Shown: positions 10,606 to 22,554 of the stretch, piece by piece
How positions within the stretch are numbered: the stretch's first letter is position 1
How the letters are laid out: every line of letters begins with the position of its first letter
From: Ceratopteris richardii
Lineage: Eukaryota; Streptophyta; Polypodiopsida; Polypodiales; Pteridaceae
Direction: 5' to 3'
DNA length: 64,000 bases
Assembly (NCBI GenBank): GCA_020310875.1
Contig: CM035422.1
Span: 53,185,894 to 53,249,893 of the forward strand
The notes under the pieces: model-generated
Told to the model about the DNA's origin: nothing
Databases searched by the model: none
Seen by the model: only the letters and a program-made list of their open reading frames with translations
Position numbers and translations under genes: made by a program

Positions 10606-13554
10606 TACCAAAAATTTAACAAGTGTTGGGCAGATTCTTGAAAAAGGATTGCAAGTTAGATTCAACCGATTTGGAATAAATGTTGAAGACCCGAGGCAAG
10701 GCTTTATAAGGATCGCCAAAGGAGAAAAGACCGGAAGGCTTTTCACTTTTGAAAGTGGAAGATACAAAGAACATAGCTTTATTTAGCTATGGATCTCAAA
10801 CTCTCACAGTGTTGGAGATATGGCACAAAGGCTTGCTCACATTGAAGAGAGGACACTCAAAAAAATTTGCAGGGACCAAAGTGTACTTGGTTTGCCTAAT
10901 ATCACAAGGCAACACATGATTTATAAGTGTGAAGCTTGTCAATTCGGCAAGGCTCATAGACAACCTTTCAATAGGAAGGAGTATGTGTATCAAAATCTTT
11001 TGGATCTAGTGCACACGGATGTGTGGGGTCCTAGTAAGGAGCCTTCTTTGTTAGGCTCAAGATATTATGTGTCTTTCATAGATGATTGTAGCAGGTGGAC
11101 CATTCTGTTTTTCATGAAGCATAAGGATGAAGTTTTTAATTGCTTTAAGAAGTATGTTGCTCTTGTTGAAAACCAAATAGGTAGAACTTTGAAAAGGCTC
11201 AGATCAGATGGTGGAGGAGAATACTTCTCTTCTGAATTTGATGCCTACTTTCAAAATGGAAGTCACTACGAGGTATAGACCCAAACTCAATGGTGTAGCA
11301 GAGAGGAGAAACAGAGCTATTGTTGAAGCCGCAAGGTCTATCCTCAATGAAAAGGGATTTCCAAACTACCTATGGGAAGAGGTTCTGTCTACAACCATAT
11401 ATCTCATAAATAGACTTCCATCTAAGTTACTAGATGGAACCACTCCATATGAAGTGTGGAATGGAAGAAGACCTAGTCTAGAGCATTTTAAACTCTTTGG
11501 ATGCTTAGCCTATGCTCACATTCCTTCTCCAGTAAGAGGGAAATTGGATCCCAAGGCAAAGAAGTGCATATTTATTGGTTATGATCAAAACCAAATAGAA
11601 TATAGATTGTACAATCCAACCAATAAAGGATTTTCTGTTAATAGAGATGTAATTTTTTATGAGAACAAATCATAGTTTGATGATGACACAAAAGTGAAGC
11701 TTCCTTATGACTTGGATGAAGATTTTCCATCACTTCAACCAAAGGAGCCAAAGCAAATTGAAGAAAGTGATTCGGAGATTGACCTAGAAGACTTGGAAAG
11801 ACTAAAGCTATGGAAGAGCAAAGGTAAAGCAAAGATGCAAGATGCTACATATGGACCCGAGAGCTCACATCAACCACTTAGAAGGTCTTCAAGGGAGAAG
11901 AAGAAACCAGAGAGGTATGGTTATGATACTTCTTTAGTCACCAAGCACTCATTCTACATTGCAAAGGATTCAACCATTGAAGAACGTGGCACATTTGAAG
12001 AAGCACAAAACAGGAAATCTTGGAGAAATGCAATGGACGAAGAAATGGAAGCCTTGAAGGAGAATGATACTTGGGAGGTTGTACCTAACAAGCCATCTAT
12101 GAAGGTAATTGGATCTCGATGGATATACAAAATCAAGAGGAATCCATATGAAAGTATAAATAGACATAACGCAACGTTAGTTGCTAAAGAGTTTGCTCAA
12201 ACCCATGGTATTGATTATGAGGAGACTTTCTCTCCTGTTGCAAAAATGCCTACAATTAGGGTTCTCATTAGTCTTGCTACATCAAGAAATTGGAATCTCT
12301 ATCAACTTGATGTAAAGAGTGCTTTCTTAAATGGATGGATTTCTAAGGAAGTGTATATGGCACAACCTCCTCGATATGAGGATGCACATCATCCTAACAA
12401 TGTATGCAAATTAAAGAAAGCTTTGTATGGATTGAAGCAAGCTCCAAGAGCTTGGAATTTCATATTGGTGACTTATTTGTAGGACCAAGGATTCAAAGCT
12501 AGTAAGGAAGATACCTCTTTGTTCATAAAGAGAGATGGATCTGAAGTGATCTATCTATATGTGTATGTTGATGATATTATTATCACATGGAATGATCTTG
12601 AAGGAATCAAGCAGGTAGAGAATCAAATGAAGGAGGAGTTCAAAATAACTGATCTTGGACCACTCACTTATTTTCTTGGATTGGAGTTAATCTACACAGG
12701 TTCAGGTATATACATCACACAAAGGAAGTATGTGCATGACATGCTCATCAAGTTCAAGATGGAAAACACGAAGTGTGTAGGTACACCTATGGAGCAAAAT
12801 CATAAGCTTAATGCTTATGAAGGAGAGCCAATTGAAGACATCACAAGATATCAAAGCTTGGTTGGAAGTTTAAACTATGCAACACTCACAAGGGTGGATA
12901 TATGCTATGGTGTTAGCATATTGAGTCAATTTATGCATAAGCCGAGAAGACCACATATGGAAGTAGCCAAAAGAGTCCTCAAGTACCTAAAGGGGACACT
13001 GAATGAAGGTTTGTTTTATCCATTTACTTCAGATATTGAGCTAAAAGCCTACTCAGATGCGGATTGGGCCGGATCTAGAGATGATAGAAGAAGCACATCC
13101 GGGTATGTATCGTTTGTAGGTTCAAAAATCATTTATTCGTCATCCAAGAAGAAACCAACAGTGGCATTATCTTCTATTGAAGCCGAATATAGAGGTTTGC
13201 CTAATGCAACTCAAGAAATCATGTGGTTAAAATCTTTGTATACAGATCTTGGACTTCATTCTTCATCACCTCACATTTTTGGTGACAACACAAGCTCACT
13301 ATATCTTGGAACTAATACGGTAATCTGGCATACCATGCTAGAACCAAGTCCACTACCATTATGTAAGGGAGAAGCTAATGAGCAAGGATATTCAACTATC
13401 CTATGTCTCTACAGATGTGCAATGTGCAGACATGTTGACTAAAGCTCTTGATTGTACAAAACTGAGTAGATTCAAGTTGATGATTGGCTTGCTGGACATC
13501 AAGGATAATTGAAGAATTATTTGGAGGCCAAGCATGCTAGGCTTGAGGGGGAGT

Positions 13555-14268
13555 TGTTGGTGCATTTTACCCAATCCTAAATGCTTGATATGATTTGATT
13601 TGTAGTCATATGTGTAGACATATGAACACCTCTTGTAAAAGAGTATATTTTATCTCTTGTAATTGTGAAGAAAGAATGTCTTAAGTCATCCATGATGTAA
13701 AAAGGAAATTCGTGGCTTGAACTACCTAAAATCACGAATCCGTCAGGTCAGAGAATATCTCCTAGTTCTTAGCATCACTTTTAGGTGAAGTTATTTGAAT
13801 TCAAATTGAAAACTACCTCCAAAAGTAGCTATAAAAAGAGCAAGAAGGAAGTCACCATGAAAGAGCTTGATTCGTGCCGACTTCATGTTCATTTGTGGAG
13901 ATTGAAGAGCTTACTCCATAGCTCTATCGTTCTACTCCCATTTTGCAAGTATTCATTGCCAATGTGGTTGTAATTATATGGGAATCTATACATTCGTCAT
14001 TTACTTCTTCTCTGTTTTGTTCTCTACTATACTCACTCTGAACAGTAACTTCAGAAGCTCCCCTTTTTCAAAGTTTTAAAGTGCGTTTGATTGCTCCCTA
14101 AGTCTCGTTTATTCTCACATAATTTCATGGTCATTCAATTTACCGTTTGGGAGAAATCTATGTTTTTTTGCTCACTAGTCGAATCTCTACAGAGCCCGAT
14201 AATAGCAAGAGTGTTTCAGATTTTGTTAAATCTTGTTCTCCGTGCTCGGTTGATCAATTGAAGTGTTT
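13555..14268 (+). repeat. 3' LTR of Copia-2, first part
   Basis: Starts TGTTGGTGCATT right after a GAGGGGGAG polypurine tract. A TATAAAAAG promoter-like box lies near 13831. The LTR is cut at 14268 by the reverse-strand Copia and resumes at 19398; the two parts sum to 1,037 bp, close to the 1,060-bp solo LTR at 22555. Confidence 0.85.
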
Positions 14269-14497
14269 TGTTTGAGTTAGACGTCTGCGAAAGCACGCGA
14301 ACAACACAAGGAAGAAGAAGAAGCTTGGAGCACAACACACAATGCTGAATGTATTACTAAAGAATGTACAAAGATAAGTAGCCCATTAGGGCAATAGGCG
14401 TATATACAAGCCGAGGAAAAAAACCTCCTAAAGAGGGAAAAAAGTGCCCCAGCAATCCTAGTGCGTTCACACACATCACTTCCTAAATATATCAACA
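14269..14497 (-). repeat. 3' LTR of Copia-3
   Basis: Read on the reverse strand it runs TGTTGATATATTTAGG ... and ends at 14269. It pairs with 19164-19392. Confidence 0.92.
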
Positions 14498-17400
14498 AAT
14501 CTCCCCTCGGAGTGATGCGTTGAACAAGGAGCTGGCACTCATGTATAAGGAAGTGCCAAGCTATGTGGAAATCACTCCACAAAAGGAAGTAAGCCCAAAG
14601 CTTTGCGGAAAGCTTCAAACTTCTCCCTAGGCAGAGCCTTCGTGAAAAGGTCTACAATGTTCTCCTGCGTGGGCACATATGCCAAGCTGATCTCCCTAGC
14701 AGAGAACCTCTCCCTCCCTGACATAGTGATAATGCACCTCAATGTGCTTAGTGCGAGCATGAAACAGAGGGTTCCTCGCAACTCCTAATGTGCTCTGACT
14801 GTCAGTGAAGATGGTGATGGCAGAAGTCTAACCAATACCCAAATCAACCATAAGGCGTATGAGCCACACACACTCGACAGTCGCTATGAAAGCTTCCCTA
14901 TACTCAACCTCACAACTGGAAGTGACCACAGTAGGCTGCTACTTGCTCAACCAAGATATACATGAGCTACCAAGCATGATACGAGTGTCATAGCAACGAG
15001 CCCAATCAGAGTTAGAAAAAGCATGCAAATCTGGTAGTAGTGATCCCCCCTTTGAATAAAACAACCCAAGTAGCCGAGTACCACTCAAGTAGCGAAAGAT
15101 GCGCTTAACCGCCTGCCAATGCTTGACTCCTGGGCAATGCATAAACCTGCTATATGTGAGACAGCAAACTGAATATCTGGCCGAGTAATGCATAAGTAAA
15201 TCAAGCATCCAACACCCTGCTGATAGAGAACAGCATCAAATGCATCTCCAGCATCATGAAGACTCAATCGTAAACCTGTCTCCATAGAAGTGGCAATAGG
15301 CTTACAGTCTTCAAGGCCAAAACGCTACAATAATGTGTCAATATATTTCGTTTGACACAAAGCCATTCCACCATCAACTTGCATAAACTGAATGCCCAAA
15401 TAGTGATGCAAATGCCCCAAATCAGACATCTCAAATGAGGCATGCAAATCAGCAATATGCTTCTCAATAGGACCACTGAGCAGCATGTCGTCAACATAGA
15501 CAACAATGATCAGAAGCACATCATTAGCACGCTTAACATATAAGGTGCTTTCAGTTGGACTTCTCTCAAAACCATGTGCAATCAGATAGGCATGTATCTT
15601 CTCATACCAAGCACGTGGTGTTTGCTTTAAACCATATAATGCCTTCTTTAACCTGCACACCTCGTCTTCATGCCCTTTCTGCACAAAGCCACAAGGCTGA
15701 AAAACATACACTTCTTCATGCAAGTCACCATTCAGAAATTCTATTTTAATGTCCAACTCATGTACATTCCAACCATGATGAGCTGGAAGTGCACAGATGC
15801 TCCGAACAATAGTCATACGGCATGTAGGTGCAAAGGTCTCATCAAAATCAATGCCTCTTTCCTGAGCATAACCCTTTGCGACAAGCCTAGTCTTATTCCT
15901 GTCAACTGTCCCATTAGGTTTACGCTTCAGCTTGTATACCCACTTAGTGCCAATGGCCTTCTTGCCTACAGGAAAGTCACATAAAGCTCAAGTACCATTC
16001 TTCATTATAGCATCATATTCAGATTGCATAGTAGCCATCCAATTTTCTAAATTTTGTGCTTCATCAAACGAAACAGCCTCATTCTCATCACAGAGACTAG
16101 ATGCAACCATAGCATAGCAATCTGATGCAAAAGAGGCACTATGAGAGCCTGAACGAGTACGATATGACATAGGTGCATCTAATTTGCTGTCACGCAAAGT
16201 CTGCACCAGCCATTTTGGCATAGTTTTTGCCCGCTCAATATCAACTCTCTCATCAACTAGTGCATCATGTAAATCTGCATCAGAAATGGAATGATCTGCA
16301 TCATCACATGAAACTTGCAAAGGCTGAGAAGTTTCCTCATTGGGATCAGCACTAGACTGTCCACCTGTAAAATGAGAAAGCAATGTATCATACATGTCTT
16401 TGGAGCTAACAGATGTCTCCTTAGTACATGAGAGCAATGGCTGAATAGCATCTTCCACAAAAACAATAGCATGGCTAACCAGAATGCGTTTAGTCTGTGG
16501 ATGATACAGACGATAGCCTTTTACTTTCAGAACTGTACCCAATAAAAATACATTTGACTGCTCTATCATCCAATTTTCTGCGATGTTGTTCAGGCACTAA
16601 TGCATATGCCAAACAACCAAAAACACGCAGATGAGCAACAGATGGCTTGCGATCATGCCCTGCCTCATATGGAGTGATAGACTGCAGCGCTTTAGTGGGA
16701 CACCTATTCAGTACATATGCTGCACACATGACAGCCTCAAACCAGAAACTATGTGGTAAAGCCTGACTTTTTTCCATACACCTCACCATCTCCATAAGTG
16801 ACTTGCTTTTTAGTTCAACAACTCCATTCTGTTGAGGCGTATATGGCACTGTACACCGGTGTTTTATCTCGCGTTCAGCCAAAAATACATCAAAATCAGA
16901 AGACATATATTCCCCCCCTCGATCTGAACAGAGGGTGCCCATTTTACATGTTGACAAATTTTAGTCAAAACCAAAACTTGTTTGAAGCACATGAACACTT
17001 CGGACTTTGCCTTCATTGGAAATACCCATGCATGCCTGGAAAAATCATCAATGAAAGTCACAAAGTAAAGATAATTTCCAAACGAAGGTGTCTTCATAGG
17101 ACCACAAACATCACAATGTACAAGCTGCAATTTCTGAGTAGCCCGAACTGAACCATCTTTTGAAAATGAGGAATGCTTCATTTTTCCCAAAATACAGCCT
17201 TCACAAACATGTTTTCGAGGTGCCTTAAGTTTGGGCAACGAGGACACCATTTCAGATTTCTGCACGCGAAGCAAACTAGCAAAATTCAAATGACCAAAGC
17301 GTGCAGGCCAAAACTTTGTATCTCATGTAGCCTGAGAATCATGTATTGCACATGCCGAATCATTCACAGATCTTTCATAGTCTATGAGCTTATACAGACC

Positions 17401-19163
17401 ACGACATAAAATGCCAGAAGCCATAATCATATCGCCATTTGACAGATCATGAACTTTACACCTGTCATCAACAAATTTCACAACCAAGCCAATCTTGGCT
17501 AATGCAGAAATTGATAACAGGTTCTTCATGATCCCTGGCACAAATAAAGCATCTGACAAAGTGAAAGAACTACCATAAGCAGTAGTCAAAATGATCTTAC
17601 CAACTCCCATAACAGGATAAGAGGAGTTGTTAGCGCATGTAACAGTATTCCCTGTAGGGGAAGGCTCGAGTGAAGAGAAGAAACTGCGCTGCAAGGTAAT
17701 ATGTTTGGTCGCCCCACTGTCAAAGTACCAAACATCTGAGTCTACTGCAGACATGCACTGCTCATAAGAAAATGGGTCAAAACTGCAAACAGTAGTAAAT
17801 GCCCATTCTTCTTCCTGCACAAGATTAGGGGACTCCGTTTTTCTTTGGTGTAGAGGCTTCTGCAACAACCATTCTAGCCTCTTTCTTCTTTGCGTCTTTT
17901 GGAGCCAATTTTGGACAGTTCTTTATGATATGATCATTCCCTTTATAGTACTTACAAAACAATTTCTGCTTTTCTGATTTTTTCTCATCTTTGTCTTGGT
18001 TTTTCGAATGTCCAGCATTTGCAGATTTTTGCTTACTAGTAGAAGAGCTCCATTTTCCTTTGCAATGCTGACTAGCCATGAAAGCTTGATCCGCAACACG
18101 CATAATGGACCTGTTCTGCCTGGACTGATCTTCCTTCAACAAAAGAGAGACTAACTCCTCAAATGACAAGGCATTTGGATTGCCTTTCATCATCAACCGA
18201 AGAGTAGAAGAAAAACTCTAATATGAATCAGGAAGACCATTCAAAATGGTCTACACAAGTGAGCTATCTCGTATAACCTCATGAATAGAAATCAACTCTT
18301 CCTTCAAGTATTTGATCTTTGTTAGGAAACTGTCCATAGAATCACCTTCATTCATGTGCTCACTCTCCAACTGTTTCCAGAGGTAAGCAATACGAGCCTC
18401 ATTCCTAGCTTGGTACAATGTGGTAAGTGTATCCCAAGCATTCTTAGCTGTTCTGCAAGAGCGAATATGAGGAATAATGGTACGTTTGACAGACAAAGCT
18501 ATCAATGCATGTGTATGGGCATCTCTTCCATCCCAACGAATCTGCTCTGCAGTAGATGCACCAGAAACCACAGCACGAACAGGAATATGCAGAATATCAC
18601 CATCTTCGACACCTTCTGCATCAGCTTCAATACCTGCAGTTGTAACAGTTGCAGGTGTGATAGGACGTTTTTCCACACCATGCACAATGTTCCACAGTCC
18701 TTTTGCAACCAACTCATGTCGGATCATATAAGCCTATAATGGGTAGTTGGTACCATCCAACTTATCCTCAACAGCCAACATACGAAATACATCACTGCTC
18801 TCAGCCATGGCCGGTGACTGAAATACCTTGATGCAGAAAATTGACTGTAGCTCAAAAAGTTAAACAGAACTGTCAAGCCGAATTCCGCTAGACCTGTAGC
18901 AGACTTCGAGACGCTTATACTTGCGAACAGAAATTGGTATATACCTTTGGCACAAAAAGACGAAGTAGCCTGCACAAGCGTTGCGATAGTGCGTTCGGAG
19001 GCCAAAACGAGCTCAGATCGCGATTTCAGCACCACAGAACGAAGTAGTTTCGATCTCTGAAACACCCTGAGTATGCTCACCAAATTTCGTGCGAATCTGA
19101 GACTGCAAACGGAGGAGTGTCGACGGCGCCCTAGATGAAGCGACGACCTACTCTGATACCAAT

Positions 19164-19392
19164 TGTTGGAGTTAGACGTCTACGGAAGCACGCGAATAGC
19201 ACAAGGAAGAAGAAGAAGCTTGGAGCACAAGACACAATACTGAATGTATTACTAGAGAATGTACAAAGATAAGTAGCCCATTAGGGCAATAGGCATATAT
19301 ACAAGCCGAGGAAAAAAACCTCCTAAAGAGGGAAAAAAGTGCCCCGACGGTCCTAGTGTGTTCACACAAATCACTACCTAAATATATCAACA
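19164..19392 (-). repeat. 5' LTR of Copia-3
   Basis: Same 229-bp length as its partner, with TG...CA ends and a Met-tRNA-type primer site directly inside (19147-19162). Confidence 0.92.
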
Positions 19393-19397
19393 TGTTT

Positions 19398-19720
19398 TAA
19401 CTTGGATTAGCAAGCTATCTAAGTCTATTTGCTATTTCCAAAAGGAATTTTTCTGATTCCTACCAGGTTGAGAGCACTATTTATTTTTTCGAGCAGGTCT
19501 ATATACAAAAATAGCAAGTTTTGGGAGCTAGTCATTTTGTAACTAGTCTGTCTTGACTCAAACTTTTGAGATATTTGTTCCAAAACACTTTGGTGATTTC
19601 TTTGTGGATTTAGGAAGCTCAAAGGGTCTACTAACCAACTTGAAGTCTAAGTTGGCTGGTGTGAAGTGGGTTGTAGCAGCACAAACTCACTTCAGATTGC
19701 ATCCACCATCTCTCTTTACA
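19398..19720 (+). repeat. 3' LTR of Copia-2, second part
   Basis: Continues the LTR after the TGTTT duplication. Aligns with the last third of the solo LTR at 22555-23614 (shared words GTAGCAG...AACTCA, then a CATC-rich end), which sets the right edge at ...TTTACA. Confidence 0.75.
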
Positions 19721-20791
19721 ATACCAACGATCATCTGGAAAGAAGAATCCTCGGAAACGGATCAGACTTTGAATTGACCACCATAGTGGGAGCACGACAC
19801 ACACAGGAGAAGGTCCAAGCTTTGAAAGTTGAGTTTAATGGTATATGCCCGAGGATGGAACCAAGGATAGAAAAGAAACCAAGTGCACAGGGATGCGATG
19901 CGAGATTTGAGTGGAAAGAAGCCACTCCGAATTGAGAAGGTAAAACTGAAAGAGTGTTGACTAGTGGTACATGCTCGTCATTAGGTCAAGAGGAAGTCAG
20001 GATGGATTGAGGAGAGACGATAAAGGGAGTTGCAAAGAAAGGGAAGGAAATTAGCAAACTCACTGACGATCTCGTGAGGAGGGATTCCTCGGGCATCGGG
20101 AGTTGTTCCCATGGAACTCATGATCAAGAACCTCATACAAAGCTGATGGGAAAGCGAAATGGTTATGGAGCTTCCAGTACGAGCAAAGTGTGTAACCTCA
20201 TGAGCAAGGATATATGCAAGAGAGATCACAAGAGCAAAGGTAGACCCAGAAGAGGAAATGGTGTGCGGACCACGATAGTTCTAGTAAGGAATTAGTTGAT
20301 CGAAAGGAAAACTTTTTGAAAAGTAAAGATAAAGAGAACCAAGATGGTTGTGAAACGAGAATTCCGAGACATGAAGGATTGAAGAAGGGACAGGCATTAG
20401 AAAAGGATCCAAAAAAGATTATAGTGAGTAGTAGATCTCATGCAAGGAGTATGAGTAGGAATGGCGGTGGCTGAAGTCAAGAATAGCTCGTGTCGAGCGT
20501 GCCAAAGTTATCAGATCGAGGTTTTATGAAAATAGGTGTCGAAATAGCGAGCCGAGAGTACAGAGAAGGACAGATGAATATGCACGAAAAGGACTTCAAG
20601 CGAGCTATTGGATGATGGCACTTTTTTGCGTGATTTGGGTGCTCTTACAAGAGATGTGTGATTGGATACGAGAACAAAACGAGAAGGGCTTTCCCTATTT
20701 TAGCATACTACTTACCTTCTATTCGCAGAGATCAAAGAAGCTGAAAGACCAAGTGTGTTACTACGCAGGATCACTTAGGACTAGATGACCG

Positions 20792-21079
20792 ATGCTTGAC
20801 CAAGTTTATGAGGGCGCTCTATTCGACTTGGTGATATATTTTGCAGATCAAGCACTAGCGAGCATGGCGATATCAGTTGAAAACCTGTGGATGCAATACA
20901 ATGTGGAGGAAGCTCACTGGTTGGTATGCTTCCTAAACCAAGGCCTTGATATTGATTTTCCTTTTTCACAGTTCGAAGCATATCTACTTTGTTGGGCCGG
21001 TTATGCGAAAGATCGCTACTTCTACTACGACAACTCTCAAGGTACACCGGACGAGGTAAATGGACTTGTTTGGGCTTGA
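20792..21079 (+). CDS. unrecognised 95-residue open frame
   Basis: Encodes an acidic, aromatic-rich peptide with the stretch AYLLCWAGYAKDRYFYYD. After the stop the same frame stays open for about 24 more codons and is Glu/Asp-rich. The aromatic stretch faintly recalls a chromodomain, but the fold cannot be supported from the sequence. It may be part of a decayed element or a host exon. Confidence 0.2.
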   Translation: MLDQVYEGALFDLVIYFADQALASMAISVENLWMQYNVEEAHWLVCFLNQGLDIDFPFSQFEAYLLCWAGYAKDRYFYYDNSQGTPDEVNGLVWA

Positions 21080-21525
21080 GCCGATCAACTAGTCCTAGGC
21101 AGCGACGATGAGGCTCTTGAGGCAGAGCCTGACTCATCGCCCGAAGAGCTTTGATAACTTGTGGTGAGCGAGACTAGGTAGGAGCTTTCGAGGTCGCTAT
21201 GCAACATTATGGATGAAGAATGGACTTAGAGGTAGGATAGGGGAATTCGGTTCGATGAGCCTGTTTGCGAGTAGTCAGTTGTGTCGTATATAATGGTTAT
21301 GCAAGAGTAAGCAAGGTGACGGATGATCGATCTATCGGTCTCGCGTATATGTTTTTGTTTTTTGTGTATTTTTTGTTTGCATGATGTGTGGGTCAGGCAA
21401 GAGATACTCCTTTCTGCCTCTCCCTAACTCTCCGGACATGGGAGATCGGAAAAACTGAAAAAAAAAAAACAAAAAATGAGAAACACAAGTAAAAGTGTGT
21501 ATATGTATGTATGTGTGCCTACGCG

Positions 21526-21603
21526 CTATGACGGGCTAGTAGGTAGGCGGAGTCCTCTTGGCCGGGTGGTCAGGACCGCGAGTCGACGCTAGTTTCATCA
21601 TAG
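21526..21603 (+). ncRNA. 78-nt foldback unit 1
   Basis: The end stem CTATGACG/CATCATAG forms 7 of 8 pairs. Inside it CTAG (11-14) pairs with CTAG (64-67). The hairpin TGGCC-GGGT-GGTCA at 34-47 pairs with one wobble. It shares length and layout with the next two units. Whether it is transcribed is unknown. Confidence 0.5.
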
Positions 21604-21645
21604 GCCGGGACGACTATATGTGTATATCTGTTTTGGTGCTTCGCG

Positions 21646-21723
21646 CCATAGCGGGTTGGTAGGTAAGTGGGACCATCTCTGTCGGGCAGTCAAGACCACG
21701 AACCGCACCTAGCTTCGCTATGG
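21646..21723 (+). ncRNA. 78-nt foldback unit 2
   Basis: The end stem CCATAGCG/CGCTATGG forms 8 of 8 pairs. The inner TTGG/CTAG stem pairs with wobbles. The central hairpin is weak in this copy. It starts 120 bp after unit 1. Confidence 0.5.
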
Positions 21724-21773
21724 GCTAACACGTATGTGTATGTGTATTTGTCGTGCATATATATCGTTCTACT

Positions 21774-21851
21774 CTATGTTGTGTTGGTAGACGGGTGAAA
21801 CCAACCTGGCCGGGTGGCCACGTCCACGAGTCGCATCCAATTGCAACATAG
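21774..21851 (+). ncRNA. 78-nt foldback unit 3
   Basis: The end stem CTATGTTG/CAACATAG forms 8 of 8 pairs. The inner stem TTGG/CCAA is perfect, and the central hairpin TGGCC-GGGT-GGCCA is perfect. An alternative stem GTTGG/CCAAC (10-14 with 28-32) would look like a tRNA D-arm, but no anticodon arm or T-arm follows. It starts 128 bp after unit 2; TG/TA-rich linkers separate the units. Confidence 0.5.
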
Positions 21852-22554
21852 TCAACTCGTGCAAGTAAAAATAAATAAAAAGAAAAAGAAAAGGAAAAGT
21901 TCCCGCTCCTAAGGGGGAGAGAGAGAGAGGAGGAGGGTGATGATTGCCAGGACGAGTGTGTTTTTGCATGTGTAAATTTGCGAGATTGAGCGATTGGCTT
22001 TTGATAGATCGATCAGCCGAGATTCGACGTTGACGACGACATAGTTATTATATGTGTCGGACAGGGTAGTTGTGAGCGACTTGTTGGACTTGGTCTTTTC
22101 CTATGTTACTGATAGGTCCATTCTGGAAGTTCGTAGTGGTGTGCATATGCTTTGAGAATTCCCTACTTGTGTCTCGTCTCGTCGTGTGTGATCAGCTTTT
22201 TGGGAGTGTGTGAGGTGATGCTTTAGGCAGCCTCATTTTTGCTTAGGCATGTATGCGACGAGTATATGAGCTTTTGATGCACGGATATATATGTTTTTGA
22301 TTCGCTGTTATATTTTTTGGACTAATTTTTTTGTCGAGCTTGCAGGTGAGAAGAGCATGACGATGACGGAAGGTTTCTCGAGGTACTTTTGGTATGTTTT
22401 GATGAGCAATGTGGTATGTTGGTTGTCTACAGGGTTGTAGTTTGGATTGACAAACAGGGCTTGCAATGATGAAGGACAACTTTGCCAAAGTTAAGGTATA
22501 CAAATGAGTTTGGTTGATTGATGACATGAATGTGCACACGTACACACACATACG

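Larger units (their letters stand above)
14269..19392 (-). mobile_element. Copia LTR retrotransposon nested in an LTR (Copia-3)
   Basis: Complete in outline, on the reverse strand: two 229-bp LTRs (14269-14497 and 19164-19392) and a 5-bp duplication TGTTT (14264-14268 and 19393-19397). The primer site TGGTATCAGAGTAGG, matching Met-tRNA, lies just inside the 5' LTR, and a polypurine tract GAGGGGAG just before the 3' LTR. Internal parts in coding order: gag (about 18730-17900), CCHC-like knuckle and protease (about 17960-17690), integrase (about 17290-16490), reverse transcriptase with YVDD (about 15990-15280) and RNase H (about 15280-14580). It is broken, with several breaks. The LTRs differ at about 16 of 229 positions, suggesting an insertion a few million years old under usual plant rates. 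Confidence 0.92.
5840..19720 (+). mobile_element. Copia LTR retrotransposon relic with two nested insertions (Copia-2)
   Basis: Fossil Copia element. Parts in order: gag with coiled and Gly/Arg-rich segments (about 5860-6640), protease region (about 6650-6720), a nested hAT (6841-10597), GAG-pre-integrase and integrase (about 10600-11690), reverse transcriptase with YVDD (about 12000-12900), RNase H (to about 13440), a GA-rich polypurine tract (about 13544-13554), and a 3' LTR at 13555-14268 plus 19398-19720 that is itself split by another Copia. No convincing 5' LTR was found; the left edge is somewhere between 5600 and 5860, near a T-rich run. It is broken, with several breaks. A close relative supplies the fragment at 33022-34512. 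Confidence 0.8.
19721..22554. other. unclassified region, no gene recognised
   Basis: Composition differs from its neighbours, with more CG dinucleotides and purine-rich blocks. Frames are short; the longest sensible one is 20792-21079 (95 residues). I find no transposon ends. The three structured units at 21526-21851 are the only clear organisation. The right end is a CA/TG-rich microsatellite (22530-22554) that the solo LTR entered. Confidence 0.4.

Noticed and set aside
20792-21079. Chromodomain of a Gypsy element
   Set aside because: Only a loose aromatic pattern (YLLCWAGY); no integrase, LTR or other Gypsy part nearby.
21526-21851. tRNA genes or a hammerhead/twister ribozyme
   Set aside because: Length and the D-arm-like stem in unit 3 suggested tRNA, but no anticodon arm, no TTCGA-type T-loop and no CTGATGA core are present.
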